Made by a program: the position numbers and the translations under genes. Below, in pieces: positions 38,573 through 46,633 of a stretch of DNA of 64,000 bases. The notes below the pieces were generated by a model. That model searched no databases. It saw only the letters and a program-made list of their open reading frames with translations, and was not told where the DNA came from. The DNA lies in NCBI GenBank assembly GCA_016294165.1, contig JAEDCM010000004.1:15147-79146 (forward strand). Reading direction: 5' to 3'. Positions within the stretch are counted from its first letter, which is position 1. The number at the start of each line of letters is the position of its first letter. This DNA is from Anaeroplasmataceae bacterium. Lineage in GTDB: Bacteria > Bacillota_I > Bacilli_A > Acholeplasmatales > JAEDCM01.

Positions 38573-39322
38573 TTATTTAACATCTATTTCTAGTTCAACA
38601 GGAGCATGATCACTTCCCATTATTGTTGTATTAATCTTTGCATCAATTATTTTATTCTTTAGACAATCAGAAACTATAAAATAATCGATACGCCACCCAG
38701 CATTATTTGCTCTAGCATTAAATCTATAACTCCACCATGAATATAAAATTTTTTCAGGATATAAATAACGGAAAGTATCAATAAATCCACTATTCAATAA
38801 TTCTGTTAGCTTATTTCTCTCTTCAATCGTAAATCCCGCATTTCTTAAATTGGCCTTTGGATTTTTAATATCTATTTCCTCATGAGCAACATTTAAATCA
38901 CCACAATAGATTACCGGTTTATTTAAAGATAGTAAATATTCTTTTAAATCATCTTCAAAAACCATTCGATAATCTAATCTTTTTAATCCATCTTGACTAT
39001 TTGGAACATATGCATTTACCAAATAAAAATTATCATATTCTAAAGTGATAACTCGTCCTTCATCATTGTACTTTCCATCCTTTAGCCCATAAAAAACACT
39101 TAATGGTTTTTCTTTAGCATAAATTAAGGTTCCGCTATAGCCCTTTTTAATTGCACTATTCATATAAATGTTATATCCTGGTATACTTATGTCTGCTTGT
39201 CCCTCTTGCATTTTTGTCTCTTGAATGCAAAAAAAGTCCGCATCACTTTCTTTAATATAGTTAAACAATCCCTTTTCCATACATGCTCTTATTCCATTGA
39301 CATTAAAGCTTATTAATCTCAT
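38573..39322 (-). CDS. exoA: Exodeoxyribonuclease III
   Basis: 249-residue Mg-dependent AP endonuclease/3'-5' exonuclease for base-excision repair. Motifs in order: SFNVNGIRA, IQETKMQ (metal Glu), NAYVPNSQ, CGDLNVAHEEID, SWWSYR, WRIDYF and MGSDHAPVELEI (catalytic Asp-His). The start at 39322 (MRLISFNVNG) is chosen since GGTGATG precedes it; upstream ATGs lie within that site. Confidence 0.96.
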   Translation of the reverse strand: MRLISFNVNGIRACMEKGLFNYIKESDADFFCIQETKMQEGQADISIPGYNIYMNSAIKKGYSGTLIYAKEKPLSVFYGLKDGKYNDEGRVITLEYDNFYLVNAYVPNSQDGLKRLDYRMVFEDDLKEYLLSLNKPVIYCGDLNVAHEEIDIKNPKANLRNAGFTIEERNKLTELLNSGFIDTFRYLYPEKILYSWWSYRFNARANNAGWRIDYFIVSDCLKNKIIDAKINTTIMGSDHAPVELEIDVK

Positions 39323-39364
39323 AATCATCACCATAAACATTATACTTTAAAACAATAAAAAATG

Positions 39365-39398
39365 CAAAAAATGTGAGTTTAAAATAAACCCACATTTT
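39365..39398 (-). terminator. Terminator downstream of the diguanylate cyclase gene
   Basis: AAAATGTGaGTTTA / TAAACCCACATTTT, a 14-bp stem with one mismatch and a minus-strand TTTTTTGCATTTTTT tail. It lies about 145 bases after the GGDEF gene; that gap contains a protein-like fragment (see 39410-39535). Confidence 0.75.
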
Positions 39399-39409
39399 AA
39401 TAACTTGTA

Positions 39410-39535
39410 TTATAAATCCTTTTGAAAGTAACTTCTCATCGTTAATTTAAATATTCTTTTTTCCTGTCCAAAACGACTCTTCATAGACAATATTTAACCC
39501 ATCTCTTTTGGCATTAAATTTATATAAAAATCACT
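39410..39535 (-). pseudogene. Possible coding remnant
   Basis: Between the GGDEF gene and its terminator, one minus-strand frame reads NAKRDGLNIVYEESFWTGKK, then NI and a stop, and continues in the same frame as INDEKLLSKGFIIQ. There is no start codon or ribosome binding site. The pattern FWTGKK...INDEKL looks like the N-terminal strand region of a small protein. Low confidence: it could be chance. Confidence 0.25.
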
Positions 39536-39541
39536 TTTCTA

Positions 39542-40852
39542 TTAACTACTATGATGAATCCTTTTAAAATAATACATCATTTTTTCAGCCTCAGATATCA
39601 TATTCTTAACACTATCTGTTTTGGCTTTATAAACCGATCCAAACGAGCAAGATATACGATTAAACTTAATTGATGAATGTATTTTTTTATTAATTGACTC
39701 AAATACTTCATTCTCAACGTTTTTGGCAATCACTACAAATTCATCACCACCGATACGATAAATATTGCAGCCATCGCAATCAATAGCTCTCAAAATTTCA
39801 GAAAAATCAATTAGTAATTTATCACCTGCATCATGTCCATATTGATCATTGGTTTCCTTTAAATCATCAAGATCAAAATAAATTACACCAATTTTTTCTT
39901 GTGCCTCATTATAAACCTTTTCTAAATCGTTTATATATTTGTTTTTATTATATAAATTAGTTAATAAATCATTATTCCCTAATGCGTATAATCCTTGATT
40001 ATATAAAAATGAATTAATAATAAAAAAGCATGTTTTGTATAATATTTTATATAGACGATCACCATAATCTGATTTTATATTTCTAACTACTAAAACATAT
40101 TCGACATTATCAAACTCCCAAAACATTGTAAAAAAATCATTTACATCTTCCTCTTTCATGTACCTTTGTGCAATTGGGAAATCATCTAATTCACTAGCAA
40201 ACAAATGAATAAACATATTGTCCTTATAAATTCTATTATATTCATAATCACCAACGATAACTGATCTTATGATTTTATCAAAAGGTAATTTTCTAATGTT
40301 TTTTTCTGAAAAAACATAATTAAATGCCTCTTTATTATCGCAGTATTTAATTAATCTTACTCCATCAGCTCTTAATAAATCTCTAACATCCTTTAATAAC
40401 TTATTACACTGTTTCTCAATAGAAATATTGAAATCTATCGAAGAAATAGCGATAAGTATTTTTTCATATGCCTCGTGCTCACGTTTTGTCATTTCAGACT
40501 CATTCATGATGCTATCGATATTTAAAAATGTGTTTATTGCACATTTTACTCCATCAATCATCACCGTATATTTTTTACCACGGTAATACTTTCCATCGAT
40601 AATCTTATTAGTAACCTTATATAAATCATGATTTAAATTTTTACCAAAATCATCTAAAAAAAGCTTTGCCTTACACTGACTACAAACACATAATTTATTA
40701 TCGAATAATTCCTTGCATTTTTTACCAATGTAATCATTTCCTAATACTTTTCGGGCTTCTTTATTCATATAAATAAGATTTCCCGTTTCGATTTCATGAA
40801 TTGTAACGATTTCCTGAGCATCTTCTAAAACAACAAATTCATTATGTTCCAT
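39542..40852 (-). CDS. PAS-GGDEF diguanylate cyclase
   Basis: 436 residues: PAS-like N-terminus (about 1-110, HEIETGNLIYMNKEARKVLG, with a cysteine cluster CVCSQC), a middle GAF-like segment (about 130-270) and a GGDEF domain (about 290-436) with RIGGDEFVVI intact. It should make c-di-GMP. The allosteric I-site Arg/Asp that normally precede GGDEF are replaced by Cys (CDGCNIYRIGGDEF), so product inhibition is probably missing. No signal peptide; cytosolic. Confidence 0.9.
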   Translation of the reverse strand: MEHNEFVVLEDAQEIVTIHEIETGNLIYMNKEARKVLGNDYIGKKCKELFDNKLCVCSQCKAKLFLDDFGKNLNHDLYKVTNKIIDGKYYRGKKYTVMIDGVKCAINTFLNIDSIMNESEMTKREHEAYEKILIAISSIDFNISIEKQCNKLLKDVRDLLRADGVRLIKYCDNKEAFNYVFSEKNIRKLPFDKIIRSVIVGDYEYNRIYKDNMFIHLFASELDDFPIAQRYMKEEDVNDFFTMFWEFDNVEYVLVVRNIKSDYGDRLYKILYKTCFFIINSFLYNQGLYALGNNDLLTNLYNKNKYINDLEKVYNEAQEKIGVIYFDLDDLKETNDQYGHDAGDKLLIDFSEILRAIDCDGCNIYRIGGDEFVVIAKNVENEVFESINKKIHSSIKFNRISCSFGSVYKAKTDSVKNMISEAEKMMYYFKRIHHSS

Positions 40853-40932
40853 AATAGCACCTCATTTTTATGTCTATTATATAATAGATTTTTACTTAAA
40901 TCTACAAAATATGGAAAAATATGTCAAATCAT

Positions 40933-41874
40933 TTATTCAGGCTCATTAATTTTTATAAAGCCCATTTCTTTCATCTTATTATTAAGGTTGATAATCATTT
41001 TATTTGTTTGAAAATATCTTACTAGAAAACCAATAGAATAAGGAAATATTAAAATCTCTGATAAGATAGCGCAAATGATCAATAAATAAATATTATAGTT
41101 CATTATAGGATTCTTTCCCTTAATAATCTTTCCTTCAATTTTCCCATCAACGACATTTCCAGTATAATAATAATCTGCATAAAATTTACTTGAAGTAAGT
41201 TTGATATTAATTTCTTTATTCTCGATAGAGTCTATATAATATGTATGATGCTCTCGATCAATTAAGCTATATTTATGTGCAATCAAAATAAACCAACCAA
41301 GTAAAATGAAAATAACACCAACAAAAGATCCAACAAGGCCATTTATAACATTTAGATTATCATCTGATGCAAAGGATGTTAGTGCGATTTCTGTTAGAAC
41401 AATTGCCGTGCATGCTGAACAAAAATTGATTATTTTAATATTACGATAATAGTGTCCTTTGCCATAGGCCTTAACTATTCCAGTAATTGCAACTCCCATT
41501 TCTACAAATGACACAAAAGCTATAATAATTCCAATAAATTCACCATATTCAAAAATAGGAATATCTAAAAAAATGTACCTAATCATATAAATTATATAAC
41601 ATAAGCCAGAAGCCATAAGTAATAAAGATATTATCCTTGTACGCTTAAAAAAATTCTTTTTTTGAGGATTAATAATTCCTTGAAAGCACTCATATTTAGA
41701 AAGCATAATCAAAAGATTGATTATCCCTGAAATCAAAAAGAAAATAGTGCTAAACAATGAAAGTAAAATCTTACCTACTCCAAGTATAAAGTTAAAAACA
41801 ATTGATATTCTAGTATTGAAAACTGTTTTTTCCTTAAAATCTAAAAAACGATATTTATTGATAAGCTCTTTCAT
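40933..41874 (-). CDS. Multi-pass membrane protein of unknown function
   Basis: 313 residues with about six transmembrane segments (near 25-60, 85-105, 115-140, 150-170, 180-200, 265-285) and a soluble loop before the last. The first segment (RISIVFNFILGVGKILLSLF) faintly recalls cation-diffusion transporters, but no metal-binding Asp/His pattern is present, so no family is claimed. The start at 41874 follows GAGG; an extended -10 (GTGGTATAAT, ending at 41898) lies just upstream. Confidence 0.75.
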   Translation of the reverse strand: MKELINKYRFLDFKEKTVFNTRISIVFNFILGVGKILLSLFSTIFFLISGIINLLIMLSKYECFQGIINPQKKNFFKRTRIISLLLMASGLCYIIYMIRYIFLDIPIFEYGEFIGIIIAFVSFVEMGVAITGIVKAYGKGHYYRNIKIINFCSACTAIVLTEIALTSFASDDNLNVINGLVGSFVGVIFILLGWFILIAHKYSLIDREHHTYYIDSIENKEINIKLTSSKFYADYYYTGNVVDGKIEGKIIKGKNPIMNYNIYLLIICAILSEILIFPYSIGFLVRYFQTNKMIINLNNKMKEMGFIKINEPE

Positions 41875-42036
41875 ACAATACCTCACTACTATGTAAAATT
41901 ATACCACACTTTATTATAAATCAATTTACAACTTCTGTTTTCAACAATAAACCCATAACATGTACAGTTAATCTTTCTAAAATAACATCCCGTGAAAGTT
42001 TATTTTTAGGTCTTTATTTCAATTACATTTATAAAA

Positions 42037-43590
42037 TTATAGCATCGGTATAAATATTCTAACAAAAATTTTAAATAATCGCATAAATACACCATTTTTC
42101 ACCTTTATATCATTCATATAAATAGAATTGCTATATGTGTCTATAAAATCTTTTTTCATCACTCTTATTTCTGTACTTTTATATATTAATACTCCATTTT
42201 CAAAATGATGAACTAAACTTCGATAATCTAAATTGATTGTCCCAATCATCGCTAATTCATCATCACAAATAAATAACTTTGAATGAATGAAACCAGGCTC
42301 ATATTCATAAATCTTTACTCCCTTTTTAATTAACTCCTGATAATTTGACTTTGTAATTTCAAAAACGATTTTCTTATCAGGAATATGGGGGACAATTATT
42401 CTTACATCAACACCTCTTTTACATGCATTAGCTATAGCATTTTGCATTTCACTATCCACAATTAAATATGGTGTTGTAATATAAACGTAGTCCTTAGCTT
42501 GATTAAGCATATTCATTATAACAATCTTACTGACGTTCTCATTATATATAGGTCTTGGCCCATCGCCAAATGGCATTATAAATTCATCAGATACTGTCTC
42601 ATTTTTTTTATATATTTTAGAGATTTCAATATCTATTTTCTTTTTATTTAAGTAAAAATCGATCAGGAATAATCTAGAAAATTCATTTGTAGCATTTCCT
42701 TCAATTCGGATACCAGTATCCTTCCAATACCCAAATCTCTTTTTATGATTAATATATTCGTCCGCTATATTGATTCCACCTGTATAGGAAATCATACCAT
42801 CGATTACTAATATTTTTCGGTGATTTCGATTGTTAAACTCACTATTTGCACTTCCTTTTAATCTTGAAAATGTTGTCGCGTCGATTCCCATTTTTCTTAA
42901 ACTTTTAAAATAATCTCCTGGTAAAGTTGACATACATCCAATATCATCCCAAATTACCTTAACCATAATACTTTTCGCTTTTTCTTTTAAAACTTCTAAA
43001 ATAGAATCCCAAAAAACTCCATTTTCCACAATAAAATATTCTAGTAGAATATACTCATTAGCATTCTTTAAATCATTTAATAAATCCGCAAAATAATCTT
43101 CTCCACATGAATAATACTTAATATTAGAATCACTATATAAATGGGTATCGGATATTTGTTGTAGATGGTAAAATTGTGATTTAATGAGCTTATCATCAAT
43201 CTCTGAAAAAGAATTTGAATCATCAATTTTGAAGCTACTTTTGATTTTATTTAATCTTTTAATATATTTTTTTGATAGTTTTCTATAATAAAATAGAAAA
43301 TATAACATATAACCAATGATTGGTAATAAAATAACAATCACGATCCATGGAACCTTATAATCCGGATTATCATTTGAACAAACAATAGCTGACAACACTC
43401 CAACCTGAGTCAAAACTGATAAAACCCAAAAATATGGAATATATATACATAAAAGTATTACTATAGCAATTATTAATAAGGTTTCAATTATTGTGAGTAA
43501 TATGGCAATTATATATCTTATAGGTATGTAATTAATCTCCTTAATTACCGGTTTTCCCAATTTATCATATGATTTAACTTTTCTTTTCAT
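42037..43590 (-). CDS. cls: Cardiolipin synthase (phospholipase D family)
   Basis: 517 residues: two transmembrane segments (about 25-60 and 75-95), then two phospholipase D domains with HKD motifs NHRKILVIDG and IHSKLFICDD. It joins two phosphatidylglycerols into cardiolipin at the membrane. The start at 43590 has TGAGGT upstream. It follows the 106-residue basic protein after 17 bases and is the last gene of a unit headed by a promoter with 11-bp CTTACAA repeats, suggesting envelope-stress control. Confidence 0.94.
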   Translation of the reverse strand: MKRKVKSYDKLGKPVIKEINYIPIRYIIAILLTIIETLLIIAIVILLCIYIPYFWVLSVLTQVGVLSAIVCSNDNPDYKVPWIVIVILLPIIGYMLYFLFYYRKLSKKYIKRLNKIKSSFKIDDSNSFSEIDDKLIKSQFYHLQQISDTHLYSDSNIKYYSCGEDYFADLLNDLKNANEYILLEYFIVENGVFWDSILEVLKEKAKSIMVKVIWDDIGCMSTLPGDYFKSLRKMGIDATTFSRLKGSANSEFNNRNHRKILVIDGMISYTGGINIADEYINHKKRFGYWKDTGIRIEGNATNEFSRLFLIDFYLNKKKIDIEISKIYKKNETVSDEFIMPFGDGPRPIYNENVSKIVIMNMLNQAKDYVYITTPYLIVDSEMQNAIANACKRGVDVRIIVPHIPDKKIVFEITKSNYQELIKKGVKIYEYEPGFIHSKLFICDDELAMIGTINLDYRSLVHHFENGVLIYKSTEIRVMKKDFIDTYSNSIYMNDIKVKNGVFMRLFKIFVRIFIPML

Positions 43591-43607
43591 ATAAACCTCA
43601 AAAAAGC

Positions 43608-43928
43608 TCAATTAGAGCTTTTGTTTTCACATGCTGCATCATATCGCTTGTTAGCACATTCTATTCTTTTTTGGGCTAATGCAATTTGTTCTTCTTGTTT
43701 ATTTTTTGTTATTTCTCTTCTTTTAGATGGACTTAAATGCGCCTCATCCCAAATTCTCTTAGAATCTTCTTTTGCCCTTTTAAATGTATTTTTTCCTCTA
43801 TTTTCTTCAAATGTTGCTTTTGATTCTGCTTTTACTGCTTTGAAATTTGCTTTGTCAACTTCATGTTGCATTTTGGCACTTTCCTTCATATCCATAAATG
43901 GTTTTTTGATGATTTCTCTAATTGCCAT
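43608..43928 (-). CDS. Small highly charged protein of unknown function
   Basis: 106 residues, rich in Lys, Glu and Ala (KANFKAVKAESKATFEENRG), predicted almost wholly helical, possibly coiled coil; no transmembrane segment. It lies between a small membrane protein gene and cls in one unit. The start at 43928 has AGGAGAG seven bases upstream. Function unknown; membrane-surface or scaffold role is only a guess from its neighbours. Confidence 0.7.
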   Translation of the reverse strand: MAIREIIKKPFMDMKESAKMQHEVDKANFKAVKAESKATFEENRGKNTFKRAKEDSKRIWDEAHLSPSKRREITKNKQEEQIALAQKRIECANKRYDAACENKSSN

Positions 43929-43938
43929 TTTTTCTCTC

Positions 43939-44280
43939 CTATTCATTTAATAATTTATTACTTAAATTTAAAATATTTTCACAATACTTTTCCTTTCTTG
44001 ATGATAAGATTCTTTTATAAATTGGATATGTTAATAAGCATAATCCAATTCCAATTACTCCTACACCTATTCCTAACCACATATAACCTTTTAGAATTTC
44101 TTCCATCGCAACACACATTCCAAACCCTAGTATTAAAGTGCTTATAGAACCAAAGACATATCCAAAGATAATCGCTGGTCTTTTAACCATTTTATCTAAT
44201 TCTTTTAATCGTTCTAAATCTGTTTTTTCTTGGCTACCGTATTGTTTGATAAGTTTATTGGCATATTGTTTATTTGTCAT
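43939..44280 (-). CDS. Small membrane protein, paralogue of the 44410-44787 product
   Basis: 113 residues: basic N-terminal helix, two transmembrane segments (about 37-57 and 67-87) and a charged tail. It matches the neighbouring product over its length: LKELDKMVKRP with LRELDGKVKNT, TYPIYKRI with SYPVYLKI, and ILNLSNKLLNE with ILSLSEKLLNE. First gene of the unit with the charged protein and cls. AAGGAGG precedes the start. Function unknown. Confidence 0.75.
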   Translation of the reverse strand: MTNKQYANKLIKQYGSQEKTDLERLKELDKMVKRPAIIFGYVFGSISTLILGFGMCVAMEEILKGYMWLGIGVGVIGIGLCLLTYPIYKRILSSRKEKYCENILNLSNKLLNE

Positions 44281-44308
44281 TTTATATTCCTCCTTAATTT
44301 ACACTCAT

Positions 44309-44367
44309 ATTTTATTAAATGAATGTTAAAATTATATTTGGATTTTGTAAGGATATTGTAAGAGTTA
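44309..44367 (-). promoter_or_regulatory. Promoter with 11-bp direct repeat, unit 43939-cls
   Basis: On the minus strand the repeat CTTACAATATC-CTTACAAAATC occupies about 44342-44367 and TAAAAT (44309-44314) is the likely -10. There is no -35 match. The start-proximal edge of the proximal repeat (44345) is 31 bases from the -10 edge (44314), exactly the spacing seen at the response-regulator promoter at 46522-46581. OmpR-family regulators bind such 11-bp-spaced direct repeats. Confidence 0.7.
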
Positions 44368-44386
44368 TTATTTTTTTAGGCGTAAA

Positions 44387-44414
44387 AATAAAAGACCTCA
44401 TTTTAGGTCTTATT
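44387..44414 (-). terminator. Terminator of the two-component operon
   Basis: AAGACCT-CATTTT-AGGTCTT with minus-strand TTTTATTTTT tail, overlapping the stop codon of the 44410-44787 gene. Confidence 0.82.
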
Positions 44415-44787
44415 CATCTTCTTCATTTAAAAGTTTTTCGCTTAATGAAAGTATTTCTTCCTGATATTTATTCTTTTGTTTATCATAAATTTTTAGATAA
44501 ACTGGATAAGAAACCCCCACCGGTATACATCCAATAGCCATTACAATAATCCCATAAATAATTATGTCAAATACTAATATCATTGATAATCCTAATCCAA
44601 ATATCAAAACACCTATTATTCCTAAGGATAAGCTTGTGATAATTGGAGTATTTTTTACCTTTCCATCTAATTCTCTTAGCCTTTCAATTGATGACTTAAT
44701 TTTAGGCAAATAACTTCTCCTAATGCTTTCAATTTCTTCTCTTTCACTTTCATTTAGAGCTTTATATTTATAATTAAATGTGCTCAT
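44410..44787 (-). CDS. Small membrane protein in the two-component operon
   Basis: 125 residues: a soluble helical N-terminus (about 1-45), two transmembrane segments (about 50-70 and 75-98) and a charged tail. Its start codon overlaps the histidine kinase stop by one base, so the three genes are one operon. It is a paralogue of the 43939-44280 product, and the pair suggests an accessory or target role in the same envelope response. Confidence 0.75.
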   Translation of the reverse strand: MSTFNYKYKALNESEREEIESIRRSYLPKIKSSIERLRELDGKVKNTPIITSLSLGIIGVLIFGLGLSMILVFDIIIYGIIVMAIGCIPVGVSYPVYLKIYDKQKNKYQEEILSLSEKLLNEEDE

Positions 44788-45833
44788 TAAAATCCTCTTT
44801 TCTCTTTATAAACTGTAACCATAAATGTCGAACCAACACCAATCTCACTTGAAACAGATATTTCACCACCAATTATATCAATTACTCTTTTAACAAGTGC
44901 CAATCCTAATCCATTACCCTCATTGGCATGCGATGTATCCCCTTGATAGAATTTTTCAAAGATTCTTTCACCTGTTTCTTTATTCATTCCACATCCAGAA
45001 TCTTTTACCTTGATAATAATTTTATCTTCATAATCTTTTAATGAAATAAAAATCTTTCCATACTCATCGGTAAACTTAACAGCATTAGAAATTAGATTAT
45101 TCCAAATCATATCCAAATATGAAATCTCAATTTTCATCACTACTTCATCAATGTCACATTCTAACTCAATATTCTTTTTTCCAATAATATCCTCATAACT
45201 TAAAATTGCTTCAGCTAATAAATTAGAAATATTAGCCTCCGTTTTTGTTTCACTGATTATTTGATTATCTAGTTTATTTAATTTTAAAATATTAGTCACT
45301 AAAGATGTTAATCTTTTAGCAGCTGCTAAGAGATTATCTCCATATTCTTTTATTTCTTCTTTACTGATATTTTCATCTGAAAGAAGTTGAGCATAATTAT
45401 TAATAATCGTAATCGGCGTTTTTATTTCATGACTAACATTAGCAATAAAATCACTCTTTAAAACTTCACTTTTATCCAGTTCTTTAGCCATTTTATTAAT
45501 ATTACTTATTATTTGATCAAATGCATCATACTGTCCAAATCTATGCAATTTATTGATTGTTACTTTAAAATTTCCTGATGTAATTTCATCAGTTGCATTT
45601 AATATTATCTTTACCGGCTTATCGATAGTTATTTTTCTTCTTATATAATCAATTAATGCGTATAAAAATGTAATAAAAAAAACATTAATTAAAAGAAAAA
45701 TTGCGGTATATCCTATTTTATTTTCAAAATTACTCTTTAGATTATCATATAACAAAACTGAACATGTTGTGCTGAAGGCTACACAAAAAAATAACAATAA
45801 ATATCCGAAAACAAAAGTTTTAATTTTTTTCAT
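44787..45833 (-). CDS. Sensor histidine kinase
   Basis: 348 residues: two transmembrane segments (about 7-27 and 40-60) with almost no extracellular loop, a HAMP region (about 62-115), the H-box ANVSHEIKTPITIINNYAQL, then N, G1 and G2 boxes (NLISNAVKF, IKVKDSGCGM, GNGLGLAL). The minimal loop is typical of intramembrane-sensing kinases that watch the envelope. Partner of the response regulator upstream (ATGA overlap). Confidence 0.93.
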   Translation of the reverse strand: MKKIKTFVFGYLLLFFCVAFSTTCSVLLYDNLKSNFENKIGYTAIFLLINVFFITFLYALIDYIRRKITIDKPVKIILNATDEITSGNFKVTINKLHRFGQYDAFDQIISNINKMAKELDKSEVLKSDFIANVSHEIKTPITIINNYAQLLSDENISKEEIKEYGDNLLAAAKRLTSLVTNILKLNKLDNQIISETKTEANISNLLAEAILSYEDIIGKKNIELECDIDEVVMKIEISYLDMIWNNLISNAVKFTDEYGKIFISLKDYEDKIIIKVKDSGCGMNKETGERIFEKFYQGDTSHANEGNGLGLALVKRVIDIIGGEISVSSEIGVGSTFMVTVYKEKRGF

Positions 45834-46501
45834 TTTAAAATCACCTTATAACCTAAGCCATGGACAGTAACTATTTCAAATTCTTCAACCTTGCTTACCT
45901 TTTTTCTCAATTCTGACACACAAACATCAACCGCTCTAGAGGTTGCGGAGCTATCATATCCCCAAAATTCATCCATTAGCTTTCCTCTTGAAAATGTTTT
46001 TTTAGGATAAGATAATAATTTAAACAAAATTTGGAATTCTTTAACGGTTAAATTCATTTCATCATCATTATATAAAGCTGAATGCTCCTCTTCATTGATG
46101 ATAAAGTTACCGATCTTTATTTCCTTTTTTTCTTCAATCTTTAATCTTTTAATAATTGCATTAATACGCATTTTTAATTCTGATAATTCAAAAGGCTTAA
46201 CAATGTAATCATCTATTCCAATATCATATCCCTTTTCCTTTGATTTTATATCATCCTTAGCTGTCATAAAAATGATTGGAATATGCTTATCATTAATCCT
46301 AATAGCATCTGCTAATTCGAATCCATCCATATTAGGCATCATAATATCGGTTATAATCAAATCAAATTTTTCATCCTCATATCTTTCTATAGCATCTTCT
46401 CCATTAAAAGAACTTATAACATCAAATCCATTATTGGTAAGATATTTTCTTGTGCTATCATTAAGATTATGATCATCCTCAACTAATAGAATTTTAATCA
46501 T
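45830..46501 (-). CDS. OmpR-family response regulator
   Basis: 223 residues: receiver domain with the acidic pocket (LVEDD), phosphorylated Asp in LIITDIMMPNMDG and KPF, followed by a winged-helix domain (about 125-223). The start at 46501 follows GGAG; the upstream GTG lies too close to it. It likely binds the CTTACAA repeats before its own gene and before the adjacent membrane protein-cls unit. Confidence 0.95.
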   Translation of the reverse strand: MIKILLVEDDHNLNDSTRKYLTNNGFDVISSFNGEDAIERYEDEKFDLIITDIMMPNMDGFELADAIRINDKHIPIIFMTAKDDIKSKEKGYDIGIDDYIVKPFELSELKMRINAIIKRLKIEEKKEIKIGNFIINEEEHSALYNDDEMNLTVKEFQILFKLLSYPKKTFSRGKLMDEFWGYDSSATSRAVDVCVSELRKKVSKVEEFEIVTVHGLGYKVILK

Positions 46502-46521
46502 TTTTACCACGCTCCATAATC

Positions 46522-46581
46522 ATTATAATTAAAAATTGTTAGAATAACATTAGAATTTTGTAAGGATTTTGTAAGAGTAAT
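46522..46581 (-). promoter_or_regulatory. Promoter with 11-bp direct repeat, two-component operon
   Basis: On the minus strand CTTACAAAATC-CTTACAAAATT lies at about 46555-46577 and TATAAT at 46522-46527. The -35 hexamer is poor (ATGTTA), as expected for an activated promoter. The spacing between repeat and -10 equals that of the 44309-44367 promoter. Confidence 0.72.
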
Positions 46582-46587
46582 TTTTAT

Positions 46588-46633
46588 ATTAAAAACACCA
46601 AATCGTTAGACATTTAACAAATTGGTGTTTTTA
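46588..46633 (-). terminator. Terminator of the HD-GYP gene
   Basis: AAAAACACCAA / TTGGTGTTTTT closes an imperfect hairpin beginning at the stop codon, with a T-run and A/T-rich tail on the minus strand. Confidence 0.8.

Noticed and set aside
40933..41874. Cation-diffusion-facilitator transporter
   Set aside because: Only the first helix is vaguely similar; the metal-binding residues of the family are not seen.
43863..44147. Plus-strand frame opposite the small membrane protein genes
   Set aside because: Minus-strand frames have proper ribosome binding sites and paralogy; the plus frame has neither.
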